Virus record (IMG/VR): IMGVR_UViG_3300042895_002322
Span: 1-41,405 of that record
DNA from: a virus
Reading direction: 5' to 3' (one strand)
Length of the DNA: 41,405 nucleotides
Shown here: one piece after another, positions 21,022 to 28,130 of the stretch
How the letters are laid out: every line of letters begins with the position of its first letter
Position numbering within the stretch: the first letter of the stretch is position 1
Made by a program: the position numbers and the translations under genes
The notes under the pieces: generated by a model
Seen by the model: only the letters and a program-made list of their open reading frames with translations
The model's database searches: none
Told to the model about the DNA's origin: nothing

Positions 21022-21125
21022 TTTCAAAACCACCCACTATTACGCGTCCTGAATACCAATAATAAAAAGTCACACCTGATGACCGTCTCTCATGTCTCTA
21101 GCTATTGAACTCAGCCATGGATACT
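20263..21125 (+). other. GC-rich, apparently acquired segment
   Basis: Immediately after the repeat the base composition changes. Two 60-base lines counted by hand (20281-20340 and 20701-20760) are 50% and 57% GC, while two lines from the same gene before the repeat (17881-17940 and 18001-18060) are 37% and 25%. Codons ending in C or G become common. The shift continues past the stop to about 21125 (45% in 21061-21120), then returns to 30%. It covers both C-terminal domains and part of the intergenic region, which suggests recent acquisition with recombination in the repeat. Confidence 0.7.
20551..20640 (+). repeat. Short Thr-Pro linker repeat between C-terminal domains
   Basis: A 30-residue tract ([20 protein letters not shown] and so on) separates the two C-terminal domains. 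It repeats the composition of the main tract but stays in proline-rich TPTP and VTPTP units with no TPTN, so it is a distinct copy. Confidence 0.85.
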
Positions 21126-21158
21126 CCTAGATGACAATTATCATTGCTTTATAGCTAA
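21022..21158. other. Convergent intergenic junction
   Basis: This is the only sizeable gap between the rightward late genes and the leftward block. It holds no gene and no clear GC-rich hairpin followed by a T-run. The only symmetry seen is the imperfect palindrome ATGACAATTATCAT at 21131-21144. The first 100 bases are GC-rich like the preceding segment. Confidence 0.6.
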
Positions 21159-21401
21159 TTAAATATTACCCATCATCGCTTCAACGGTAAGATCATGCTT
21201 CATAGAGTGAAAGCGTTCATCAATATATTTCTGAAATGCAAGAGGTTTGATCCATTCATTGTTATCCTTACCATAGCCAAGCTCATCACATTTATTTGAT
21301 ACCTGCTCAATACCTTCAAGCAAACACGCCCAACGCGTCAGCTCATCGATATCCATATTAATTTCTTTACCGGTTTTAAGTTTAAAGTTAAACGTTCTCA
21401 T
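21159..21401 (-). CDS. Hypothetical protein, 80 residues
   Basis: The protein begins MRTFNFKLKTGKEINMD and contains WACLLEGIEQVSNKCDELGYG and WIKPLAFQKYID. It looks like a small alpha/beta protein: a short N-terminal beta-hairpin, then helices. No motif is recognised. Its start overlaps the last base of the upstream gene's stop, so it is the last gene of a three-gene minus-strand cluster reading from 22160. Since that cluster begins with a late-type box, it may be a late gene. Confidence 0.55.
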   Translation of the reverse strand: MRTFNFKLKTGKEINMDIDELTRWACLLEGIEQVSNKCDELGYGKDNNEWIKPLAFQKYIDERFHSMKHDLTVEAMMGNI

Positions 21402-21820
21402 TATACACTAGTATAAGGAAGTTCCCTTTTCTTTAAAGCATTAAATGCATTCTCAATGTTAAGTGGTTCAGTTAATAAAACAGATTCAAAAGTGGCATTA
21501 ACTCGATACTTACTTGCGCATTTTTCGCAGATAAAAATATTATCTTCGTTAAGTAGTATAGGTGCTTTGGTTGGATTTTGCCCACAAGGGCAGTTTATCT
21601 CTACTGTTTGTGTCTGAAGAAGGTGGTTGAATGCAGACTGTTCACTTTCTAAAAAGATTTGACTCTTTTTATTAGGGTTAAAAAGATAAAAAATTAAAAA
21701 ATGAATAATAAAGGCTGCTGTAACACCTTGCCAAAACCCTATAAAACTTTGCAGTATAAACCCAATACCAAGACTTATTAAACTAGTAAGTATGAGTGAT
21801 ATTCCGATTTTTTTAATCAT
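21401..21820 (-). CDS. Membrane protein with zinc-ribbon-like motif
   Basis: The 139-residue protein has two hydrophobic segments, at about 5-25 (IGISLILTSLISLGIGFIL) and about 29-48 (FWQGVTAAFIIHFLIFYLF). They are separated by a short turn, so it is probably a membrane hairpin. The soluble C-terminal part carries CPCG (about 77-80) and CEKC (about 98-101), a plausible four-cysteine zinc ribbon. It may act as a small membrane anchor in late infection or lysis, but no family is known to me. It lies between two small unknown genes in the same minus-strand cluster. Confidence 0.6.
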   Translation of the reverse strand: MIKKIGISLILTSLISLGIGFILQSFIGFWQGVTAAFIIHFLIFYLFNPNKKSQIFLESEQSAFNHLLQTQTVEINCPCGQNPTKAPILLNEDNIFICEKCASKYRVNATFESVLLTEPLNIENAFNALKKRELPYTSV

Positions 21821-21833
21821 AAGTAATTATAAC

Positions 21834-22160
21834 TTATAATGCTAACTTATCAAGCAATTCAGGAATATTTTGTGTGATTTCTGTACCTATATTGTCAATA
21901 ACCTTATATATAGGTTCTAGATTTTTAGCCTTCACTTGTGAGTTGCTTTCTGCAGTAATAAACATTGCTCTCAGTTCAAGAAGATCAAGATATAGTTTAC
22001 TAATTAACTCGTTTGCTGAATTAAAATTAAACGGAAGAACTTGTGGAGCTTCATGTGTTGCAGCTTCATCTTCATATTTTTTAATCTGAGCAGATACATC
22101 AAAGTCTGCTATAGGCTTTGATGCGACTCCTATATTGTATGGATTTGTTGCAACTGGCAT
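21834..22160 (-). CDS. Hypothetical protein, 108 residues
   Basis: The protein begins MPVATNPYNIGVASKPIADF and continues with a helical, charged region (SAQIKKYEDEAA; ANELISKLYLDLLELRAMF; LEPIYKVIDNIGTEITQNI). It has no cysteine and no membrane segment, and looks like a small coiled-coil protein. It heads the minus-strand cluster. CATAAATA lies 6 nt upstream of its ATG, so it and the plus-strand gene at 22194 form a divergent late pair within 33 nt. A head or tail assembly role is possible but unproven. Confidence 0.55.
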   Translation of the reverse strand: MPVATNPYNIGVASKPIADFDVSAQIKKYEDEAATHEAPQVLPFNFNSANELISKLYLDLLELRAMFITAESNSQVKAKNLEPIYKVIDNIGTEITQNIPELLDKLAL

Positions 22161-22166
22161 TGTATT

Positions 22167-22174
22167 TATTTATG
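22167..22174 (-). promoter_or_regulatory. Late-type promoter box (CATAAATA), minus strand
   Basis: On the minus strand CATAAATA ends 6 nt before the ATG of the gene at 21834-22160. It differs from the T4 octamer only in the first base. It lies back to back with the plus-strand TATAAATA at 22181-22188, giving a divergent late promoter. Confidence 0.5.
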
Positions 22175-22180
22175 CTTTGG

Positions 22181-22188
22181 TATAAATA
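22181..22188 (+). promoter_or_regulatory. T4-like late promoter box (TATAAATA)
   Basis: An exact TATAAATA ends 5 nt before the ATG at 22194. With T4 late-promoter geometry, transcription would start on the A of the ATG. Confidence 0.7.
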
Positions 22189-22193
22189 ATTAT

Positions 22194-22628
22194 ATGACTA
22201 AGTTTGAAAGTAGATTTTTTAGAGCCTTACATGAACAGGACGAAGACAGACAAGCAATGGAGCAATCGCTTGATCAAGGTACAGATCCTGGTAAGTTTGA
22301 TGTTGATCCTTCCGGTGGTAAAGGTGCTAATAGTGAAGTAGCTCAACATACAGCTGCGGCTGTAGAAGCCACTGCTCGTGTACATGCTCAGTATGTAGAA
22401 AAAATTAATGGCTGGTCACAGCGCTTAACAGAATTTAATGAGTTTCTTAACGGTACCGGTGATTCAGTTCAGTCAGCTATTGCAGGAGCTGATGAAGATA
22501 CTATTCTTAAGGATTTAGAAGATCAACAAAGTAGAATTACGCGTGCTGCAACTGAAATTGCAGCTCTTATTCAAAAATTTAATTCTGTAATTACTACAGA
22601 AAATAAGGCTAGCTACAGAGGAGTCTAA
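22194..22628 (+). CDS. Late helical protein, possible capsid-internal or head protein
   Basis: The 144-residue acidic helical protein begins MTKFESRFFRALHEQDEDRQ. The opening resembles the short amphipathic targeting leaders of T4-like head proteins, and residues 12-14 (LHE) match the (L/I)-x-E cleavage rule of the T4 gp21 prohead protease. The remainder has a Gly-rich turn (DPSGGKGANSE) and long helices (VAQHTAAAVEATARVHAQY; QQSRITRAATEIAALIQKF). Its plus orientation inside the replication block, its late box and its terminator show that it is expressed separately from its neighbours, as a late gene. Its 3' end overlaps the primase gene by 20 nt. The head role is inference. Confidence 0.6.
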   Translation: MTKFESRFFRALHEQDEDRQAMEQSLDQGTDPGKFDVDPSGGKGANSEVAQHTAAAVEATARVHAQYVEKINGWSQRLTEFNEFLNGTGDSVQSAIAGADEDTILKDLEDQQSRITRAATEIAALIQKFNSVITTENKASYRGV

Positions 22629-23670
22629 ACTTTTTAATCTCTGAAAGCTTAATAATACCCTCGAGTGATTCGTGGGTATTTTTTTGTATAAATTCTGCTG
22701 ATATCTCATCTATCTTACAATGCATGGCGATATCGTTAAAATCTTTAAATCGTGTACCAAACTTTTCAGGCCATATAAAGACTTTCTCACCATTTAGTAA
22801 TAATGTCTCTGATTTCTTTAGAGATGCATTGTCAATCCACTGACTATCAAGTACCCAAATACGATCTAACCATTTTAGTGTTGTATCTACCTGTTTTTGT
22901 TGCCTTTCAGTAAATGTTGCATTACCCCTCTCTGTAATACCCGCGACAGCTACACTATTTTTAGTAAAAAATGCATTTATTGGCCCTTCAAATATAAAGA
23001 CACTCGATATATCATTAGTAACTTTGTCTATATTAAATAATGTTTTTTCAGCATTAATTCTCGATACATATTTCGGTCTTGTCTTATTATCAGCTGGTAA
23101 TATTGTTCTAGACTGATAGAACTCAATATTACCATGTTCGTTCTTAAACGGCAACACTAGTCTATTCTTATGAACAGGATCTGTTAATGAAAGATAAAGA
23201 TTGTCAGGGCGGTTTACCGCTGTATCTAGACGTCTACTGTGAATTAAGTTTAAACACGCGGAGACGATGGGATTCGCACCGTAAAACTTAAGCTGATAAG
23301 GGTCACTCAGGTTAATAGAGTCTTTTGGTAGTGTCTCTGTCTTAGGTTTAACAATAGGCTCATCAAAGCTAGGCAAAATCTCACGTTCACCTGTATATTC
23401 CTCCACTTCGGAAATAATCTCCGTATCAGTCTTACCGGATACTTGTTTGATCCATGTATATGGCTTACCAGACCACCCACAGTTATGACAGAAGATATTG
23501 TCATTCTTTGGAATGTAATAGCAGCGTTTCTTTTTACCAAATGATGACCCGCTTCCTTCCCTACACAAAGGACATGAACACTGGTATGTGTTGTTATACT
23601 TGTTAGTTTTAGGGTAGTATCCTAATTCGTAAAATTTCTGTACGATATACTCTTCAGGTAAGTTAATCAT
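22609..23670 (-). CDS. DNA primase, DnaG/gp61-like
   Basis: The 353-residue enzyme would synthesise RNA primers on the lagging strand together with the helicase at 28589-29911. Residues 31-64 form a zinc ribbon: CSCPLC and CHNCGWSGKP, giving the CxxC pair at 33/36 and the pair at 61/64. The TOPRIM catalytic region follows: VFIFEGPINAFF (Glu228), WVLDSQWID (about 272-280, acidic DxD-like site) and RFKDFND (about 307-313). The length is close to T4 gp61 (342). It overlaps the upstream nuclease gene by 4 nt, and its last bases hold the opposite-strand terminator. It is expressed with the replication operon. Confidence 0.88.
   Translation of the reverse strand: MINLPEEYIVQKFYELGYYPKTNKYNNTYQCSCPLCREGSGSSFGKKKRCYYIPKNDNIFCHNCGWSGKPYTWIKQVSGKTDTEIISEVEEYTGEREILPSFDEPIVKPKTETLPKDSINLSDPYQLKFYGANPIVSACLNLIHSRRLDTAVNRPDNLYLSLTDPVHKNRLVLPFKNEHGNIEFYQSRTILPADNKTRPKYVSRINAEKTLFNIDKVTNDISSVFIFEGPINAFFTKNSVAVAGITERGNATFTERQQKQVDTTLKWLDRIWVLDSQWIDNASLKKSETLLLNGEKVFIWPEKFGTRFKDFNDIAMHCKIDEISAEFIQKNTHESLEGIIKLSEIKKFRLLCS
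22654..22685 (+). terminator. Intrinsic terminator of the late gene at 22194
   Basis: AATACCC-T-CGA pairs with TCG-T-GGGTATT: ten base pairs with one mismatch and a five-base loop, followed by seven T. It lies 26 nt after the plus-strand stop, inside the 3' end of the primase gene on the other strand, so the same DNA codes for protein and forms a terminator. Confidence 0.85.
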
Positions 23671-24539
23671 GCAAACATTGATAATAGCTTATGCTTAACA
23701 AAAAACAAATTATACCAGTCTTCTTTCTTGGATAAGATAGAGTTAATATCATGCTCTTTACATAAGTCGATAAATTGCTGAAAATCAGGCTCGCAACTCA
23801 TAGCATTTGGCATTTGTTCTTGATAGTATATCAACTCATCACGATTTTCTATTTGCCGATACTTATCTAGGCGAAATAACTCGAGATTGCGTGTAAAAAT
23901 TGAGTATTCTTCGTCTGTGAGTTTAACTGTACCTTCGAGATACTTTTTAACCTTAACCTTACCAAATTTAGGTATTCCTGGTACATTGTCTGATTTATCA
24001 CCTACTAAGCATTTGATAGTCATGAAATTAACCTGTTCACATCCTACATTTTCTACAAAATTAGCCGTATTTGTCTCTTTTTTACGAATTGGATCATATA
24101 CAATAACGCTTTTATTAATTAACTGTAAAAAATCTTTATCAACCGAGATAATAACCTTAGATCCCTCTAAAGACTCGGTCAAATATGCAATAACATCATC
24201 AGCTTCTAGCTTCCGTGGAAAAATAGAAGGAATACCTAAGGTATAAAGAAATTCCTTAATCTTTTCGTTGTTTTGATGTGGCGCTGTGTCAGATGACCTA
24301 TTACCTTTATAATCAGAAAAAAGATCTTTACGATCATTGCGTTGATAATCAGGCTTTTCATCCCAGCAGGCGAGGATCTTATCAGGCTTATAAGTGTTGA
24401 CATAACTTTTAATCGCATTAAGTGTAAAGTAAATATGAAAGTTATTTAATTTTTCTGGATCTTCAAGTCCTACTATCGTTTTAGCCGTCCAGTATGTGCG
24501 ATGGATCGCATTATTCATATCCATTATAAGTGTCTTCAT
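23667..24539 (-). CDS. 5'-3' exonuclease / flap endonuclease (RNase H-like)
   Basis: This 290-residue member of the FEN/PolI 5'-nuclease family would remove lagging-strand RNA primers, as T4 RNase H does. The metal-binding acidic residues are in place: MKTLIMDMNNAIHRTYW at the start (Asp6), ACWDEKPDYQR with the following basic region (arch), LEADDVIAYL, ISVDKDFLQL, and GDKSDNVPGIPKFGKVKV, the helix-hairpin-helix with the last acidic pair. The length fits T4 RNase H (305). It shares 29 nt with the preceding small gene and 4 nt with the primase gene, so coupling is tight. Confidence 0.88.
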   Translation of the reverse strand: MKTLIMDMNNAIHRTYWTAKTIVGLEDPEKLNNFHIYFTLNAIKSYVNTYKPDKILACWDEKPDYQRNDRKDLFSDYKGNRSSDTAPHQNNEKIKEFLYTLGIPSIFPRKLEADDVIAYLTESLEGSKVIISVDKDFLQLINKSVIVYDPIRKKETNTANFVENVGCEQVNFMTIKCLVGDKSDNVPGIPKFGKVKVKKYLEGTVKLTDEEYSIFTRNLELFRLDKYRQIENRDELIYYQEQMPNAMSCEPDFQQFIDLCKEHDINSILSKKEDWYNLFFVKHKLLSMFA

Positions 24540-24783
24540 TTTTACTATACTGTTCTTTACAAATCTTTACAACTTCTTTTGGACCTTGCTCGACGTACTT
24601 AATAATATTAGAGTTCCTTGCTAATTCAAATGATTCTTTAGGTACATTTCGATTTAACATAGTCGGTACTGCAAGAAAATTATAAAACTGTGCTGTTTTT
24701 TCAACAAGTATTAATATCTCACCTGCATATGTACCGCTATGAACTGCGTAAATATGACCTATTTCAGATTTACGACTAAACAT
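24511..24783 (-). CDS. Hypothetical small protein of the replication operon
   Basis: The 90-residue protein begins MFSRKSEIGHIYAVHSGTYA. It is beta-rich in the first two-thirds (GEILILVEKTAQFYNFLAV), compatible with a small SH3-like barrel. A helical, acidic end follows (EVVKICKEQYSKNEDTYNGY). Its 3' end overlaps the nuclease start by 29 nt, and its ATG follows the previous stop with a single-base gap. That arrangement points to a co-translated accessory factor. No function can be given from the sequence. Confidence 0.55.
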   Translation of the reverse strand: MFSRKSEIGHIYAVHSGTYAGEILILVEKTAQFYNFLAVPTMLNRNVPKESFELARNSNIIKYVEQGPKEVVKICKEQYSKNEDTYNGYE

Positions 24784-24784
24784 C

Positions 24785-25099
24785 TCATTCTTCTAGTTGC
24801 GGAATACCTCTCTCAATTAAACTAGTAATAACTACTTCCATTGATGATGTTTTTAACGAGTAATTGCGTGGAAATAGTCTACCACCGTCATTAAACTCAA
24901 ACATCATTTCACCTTTAAAGTCCTTATTTTCATAGCAAGTAATAAACAAGGATGAATTACCCGGATCAACTAGAATAGTCCATTTTCTTGGATCTGCAAT
25001 AGAATAGTTAGTATTAATTTTCCATGTATTAAACTTACAATCTTTTAAACGTTTTACGAAATATGATAATGTGGTAATTTTATTTTTAGCAATCTTCAT
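24785..25099 (-). CDS. Hypothetical protein next to the sliding clamp
   Basis: The 104-residue protein begins MKIAKNKITTLSYFVKRLKD. It has beta segments (KWTILVDPGNSSLFITCYEN; EMMFEFNDGG) and ends with a helix and acidic tail (VVITSLIERGIPQLEE). It overlaps the clamp stop by 4 nt, so it is translated with the clamp. The compact alpha/beta layout with an N-terminal basic helix could bind nucleic acid, but no recognised motif supports a specific call. Confidence 0.55.
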   Translation of the reverse strand: MKIAKNKITTLSYFVKRLKDCKFNTWKINTNYSIADPRKWTILVDPGNSSLFITCYENKDFKGEMMFEFNDGGRLFPRNYSLKTSSMEVVITSLIERGIPQLEE

Positions 25100-25842
25100 T
25101 GTGTTAGTGAGGTTACAATATATTTTAATTTAATGTCATTTGCTTGCATATCAAACACGCAAACACCATACTGTGTATTTACTCCTACATCTATAATATT
25201 TCCAATAGTAGATAAAAGTTTAATATTATCCAAATTAAGGGGTAAGGGATTAAGTACAAAATTAACTTCACCTAGATCCAAACATAATGCATCAGTATTA
25301 TGTCGAGCTCTATCAGTTAACTCCGCTTTTAAGCAGCCATCTTCTGTAAAAAGATATACTTTATTAGTCTCAGTTGCAAATGTACTACCTTTAATAATTG
25401 ATTGTAGGATATCTTTTGTTAACTGAAAACTAATATCATATTTAAAACTATTAACTTTTTCAATATTAATAGTAGGCTTTGCAAGCAACCCGTCTTCGTA
25501 CAAATGATACTTAAACTTAACACGGTTATCTTTATATTCATAGTTATTTGAATTAACATTCAATATCATTTCCTTTACAGAAATGCTATCTATAACGCGA
25601 ATAAGTTTCTTAATGTCAGGTATATTATTTGTACCGTTAAAATTAGCTTCTACCGAATTTAATTCCGCAGACAATATTAGTGTATTGTCTGCGGAAGAGA
25701 CGAGACAGGATAGTTGACCAGGCTCTCCAGCCTGTACATTTACTATCGCTGACTCGTTGATTTTCGATATCGCATCTAGAAACTTTACAAATTCAGGCTG
25801 CTTTAGTACTCTTAGTTCTCTTTTGTCCGCCATGGCTTTCAA
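25096..25842 (-). CDS. DNA polymerase sliding clamp, gp45-like
   Basis: The 248-residue protein fits the trimeric clamp that tethers the phage polymerase and, in T4, also activates late transcription. The pattern matches the two-domain clamp fold. LKQPEFVKFLDAISKINES opens it. It continues with SCLVSSADNTLILSAELNSV and DIKKLIRVIDSI, then the second repeat ISFQLTKDILQSIIKG, AELTDRARHNTDALCLDLG and the final strand IKLKYIV. T4 gp45 is 228 residues. Two starts are possible, ATG 25842 or ATG 25833 (MADKREL). Either overlaps the preceding gene by 41-50 nt. There is no SD at either. Identification is by pattern and neighbourhood. Confidence 0.75.
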   Translation of the reverse strand: MKAMADKRELRVLKQPEFVKFLDAISKINESAIVNVQAGEPGQLSCLVSSADNTLILSAELNSVEANFNGTNNIPDIKKLIRVIDSISVKEMILNVNSNNYEYKDNRVKFKYHLYEDGLLAKPTINIEKVNSFKYDISFQLTKDILQSIIKGSTFATETNKVYLFTEDGCLKAELTDRARHNTDALCLDLGEVNFVLNPLPLNLDNIKLLSTIGNIIDVGVNTQYGVCVFDMQANDIKLKYIVTSLTQ

Positions 25843-26248
25843 GTGTAGTCGCGATTCTAGCTAAGTTCAAGCTAATTTCCTTAAGAACATCAATAATGTC
25901 TACATTATTTGTTACTTCTGTAGGTCTAATAGCTTGCTGAATATGTTTTAACTCTTTAACAGCCTGCTCAACACCAACAATTGGTTCACTGATCGGTAAG
26001 GATTGTGGTGGGATTATAGGTTGTTCGTATACCAATGGTTGCTCAATTGGTTGTTCTATCGGAGCTTGGTGATGCATCTCTGCACGCTGTGTAGGTGCTT
26101 GTAACACTTGCGCAAACGTATTTTGAATGTCTGTACTAATAGGTCTTAGGTTAACCGACTGACCCATAATCATCTGATCAGTTTGCTTTGCAATGCCATG
26201 CATAGTCCCCGCAAACATTAAGAATGCTTGTTTTTCTTCGTCAGTCAT
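25793..26248 (-). CDS. Pro/Gln-rich small protein between gp32 and clamp
   Basis: The start is chosen as the ATG at 26248 (MTDEEKQAFLMFAGTMHGIA) because it lies 1 nt after the gp32 stop. A longer frame upstream would overlap gp32 and reads as its shadow. The 151-residue product has an N-terminal helix, a Pro/Gln/Glu-rich linker (APIEQPIEQPLVYEQPIIPP) and a C-terminal helix (VDIIDVLKEISLNLARIATT) ending in Lys/Arg. This suggests a bridging or adaptor protein. It overlaps the clamp start. Its position recalls small transcription or replication accessories of T4-like phages, but I cannot name it. Confidence 0.6.
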   Translation of the reverse strand: MTDEEKQAFLMFAGTMHGIAKQTDQMIMGQSVNLRPISTDIQNTFAQVLQAPTQRAEMHHQAPIEQPIEQPLVYEQPIIPPQSLPISEPIVGVEQAVKELKHIQQAIRPTEVTNNVDIIDVLKEISLNLARIATTLESHGGQKRTKSTKAA

Positions 26249-26249
26249 A

Positions 26250-27119
26250 TTACAGGTCCTTGAGAAGCTCGTCGATTTCATCATCAATAGAAGTATCATT
26301 AAATTGAGATGATGCCTTAAATGGTGAATTATCTGCATTTTTTTCTTCTTGAGTTGATGGTGTTGAAATTCTAGCTTGCTGAGTATTTACTTCGGGTTCA
26401 GAGGCTTCCGTCTTACAGTAGTAATGTTCATTAAGCATAGCTTTAAGTTCATCATATGACTTAAGACTAAAGACTTTTGTAAGATCAAAAGTGCTATCGT
26501 AGATCTTCTTTTGCTCATCTTCTGTAAGAGCAAGTTTACCTGCTGAAGTAAATCGAGATGATACATAGGTAGGAAACTCTCCTTGATTTTCACACTTAAC
26601 TTTAAAGTTAACACCGGTAGATCCAAGATCGAAAATTCGTGGACCGAACTCTTCTGCATCCTCACCCTCAATAGCCTCCATAATAATTTTATGAAGTTGC
26701 TTACCGTAGCGAAGAATCTTAACTTTGCCGTTGTTATCAGGATTCTGTGAATCATCAACAACATAAACGTTAACAAGATACTTCTCAATACGTTTAATTG
26801 CTTTGACTTTTTCTTTATCGTCTTCTGACCCTGCACGTAGAATCTTGAAGCGTTCTTCAGCGATCGGATCACGTTCACCGAAGGTCATCGGCGATAGAGT
26901 TTGTACGTATTGACCTGTTGCAAATGACGGCCATCCATGATTGTAATAATGGAAGAACGTATTTTTTGGATCCTTAGCGAAGGGCAACAATCTAATAGTA
27001 TAGGTATTGCCTGGTGTAGTCTTCATGATTTCGTTGTAGGTAGCATTACTACCTTCACCTTCATTTTTGACTAGTGCATCCTTGATGGATTGAAACATTG
27101 ATGTATTGAATGAACTCAT
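26250..27119 (-). CDS. Single-stranded DNA-binding protein, gp32-like
   Basis: The 289-residue protein coats single-stranded DNA during replication and recombination. The OB-fold core begins GNTYTIRLLPFAKDP, then FFHYYNHGWPSF, LSPMTFGERDPIAEERF, YLVNVYVVDDSQNPDNNGKV and GPRIFDLGSTGVNFKVK. The C-terminus is acidic (SIDDEIDELLKDL), as in T4 gp32, where this tail recruits other replication proteins. The T4 zinc finger is absent: the ERDPIAEERF region has no CxxC. The basic N-terminal B domain is also short. The leader is unusual (next entry). Neighbours fit T4 (gp59-like gene upstream). Confidence 0.88.
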   Translation of the reverse strand: MSSFNTSMFQSIKDALVKNEGEGSNATYNEIMKTTPGNTYTIRLLPFAKDPKNTFFHYYNHGWPSFATGQYVQTLSPMTFGERDPIAEERFKILRAGSEDDKEKVKAIKRIEKYLVNVYVVDDSQNPDNNGKVKILRYGKQLHKIIMEAIEGEDAEEFGPRIFDLGSTGVNFKVKCENQGEFPTYVSSRFTSAGKLALTEDEQKKIYDSTFDLTKVFSLKSYDELKAMLNEHYYCKTEASEPEVNTQQARISTPSTQEEKNADNSPFKASSQFNDTSIDDEIDELLKDL

Positions 27120-27155
27120 TTTTTATATTTTGGTTGTTAGTTTAATTTTGGTTAT
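27120..27155 (-). promoter_or_regulatory. G-free leader of the gp32-like gene, possible autogenous operator
   Basis: The 36 nt directly before the gp32 ATG contain no G on the mRNA strand, so they can form almost no structure. They include two copies of AACCAAAAT. There is no SD. In T4, gp32 represses its own translation by cooperative binding to an unstructured A/U-rich leader; this leader has the same character. Confidence 0.5.
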
Positions 27156-27161
27156 ACTTTA

Positions 27162-27824
27162 TTATATCTCACTTTTTTTATTTTTCAACAGATATTCTTC
27201 AATAAGTCGAAAAGATTCTCTTATCATTACCTTTAATTTTGCAGATTGTTGGAAATTAATCCGTGTATCATTCAGCAGTTTATTAAAATCAGTAATAAAA
27301 AATTCTAAGAGATCTGGTTCAACTTGTCTAATAATTCTGTCACATTCAAGACCGTGTATAACATAAAAATTTATGCTATGATCACGGAGGTGTTGTAACA
27401 CCAGAGGTGTTGTACCGTTATTTATACTCTTGTATTCAGATAGTGTTAAATTATTCTTAACACAATAACGCATAATAAATGTACAGCATTGCTTACATTT
27501 TATAATATTGTCTTCACTATCCGGAGAAGATGTTTCTTGGTTTCTTTTATATAACGCATAGCACTTAATAGCTTTCGGCGTTGTAAAATATTGTAGATCG
27601 AAGTATTCATTATCACCATAATACTGATACGGTGCTTTAAAAAAATCTGATATAATTACATTTCTATTACTTTGAAATAGTAAGGATAGTTTCTTAAGAA
27701 TAATATAAGTCTTATCGTCAATCTTAGTAAAATCTTGCCTTAATTTAAAGGGCTTATCTTTTGCTGTTCTACTCGCAATTAAATATGCGTTATAAATTTG
27801 TTTTTCTAATTCAGTTAGAGACAT
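27162..27824 (-). CDS. Possible helicase loader, gp59-like
   Basis: The 220-residue protein is basic and largely helical, and very close in length to T4 gp59 (217). Segments fit that family's pattern: IILKKLSLLFQSNRNVIISD, then FFKAPYQYYGDNEYFDLQYF, KAIKCYALYKR, and later TPLVLQHLRDHSINFYVIHG and KLKVMIRESFRLIEEYL. It lies directly upstream of gp32, as gene 59 does in T4. gp59 loads the gp41 helicase onto gp32-coated forks. The residue-level match is weak, so this rests on size, fold pattern and position. Confidence 0.55.
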   Translation of the reverse strand: MSLTELEKQIYNAYLIASRTAKDKPFKLRQDFTKIDDKTYIILKKLSLLFQSNRNVIISDFFKAPYQYYGDNEYFDLQYFTTPKAIKCYALYKRNQETSSPDSEDNIIKCKQCCTFIMRYCVKNNLTLSEYKSINNGTTPLVLQHLRDHSINFYVIHGLECDRIIRQVEPDLLEFFITDFNKLLNDTRINFQQSAKLKVMIRESFRLIEEYLLKNKKSEI

Positions 27825-27836
27825 AGTCTAGCGTTA

Positions 27837-28130
27837 TTATAAATCTATCTTCTGGTTAGAATTAAGCCATTTCGTTATATACTTACTTTTAGTGATCGTA
27901 GGATCATATTCTAAAAATAGTTTAACGATTTCGTAGTTAGAATCAACTCCTAAAAGGTCTTTTAATATACTTCTCAATTTTTCATCCTGTAAAGCGAGTA
28001 TAAACACATTTTGAAAAGATAATTTTTTACCTTTCAAGAGTGTACAAAACGAACAAAAAGAGAGTAATATATGTTCACTTTCTCTATCTATAATACTCTG
28101 TGAAGGATTTACAACAGGTGTTAAATGCAT
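27837..28130 (-). CDS. Hypothetical protein, 97 residues
   Basis: The protein begins MHLTPVVNPSQSIIDRESEH and is helical, with the hydrophobic stretch LLSFCSFCTLL followed by a charged region (FILALQDEKLRSILKDLLG; YEIVKLFLEYDPTITKS). It is too short and lacks a motif to identify. Its start overlaps the previous stop by 10 nt, placing it in the gp41-gp59 part of the replication operon. A small accessory such as a late-transcription co-activator would be possible here, but the sequence gives no proof. Confidence 0.55.
   Translation of the reverse strand: MHLTPVVNPSQSIIDRESEHILLSFCSFCTLLKGKKLSFQNVFILALQDEKLRSILKDLLGVDSNYEIVKLFLEYDPTITKSKYITKWLNSNQKIDL

Noticed and set aside
25793-26338. Longer form of the small gene starting at 26338
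   Set aside because: The first 30 residues lie within gp32 in another frame and look like a shadow. The ATG at 26248 directly after the gp32 stop is the natural start.
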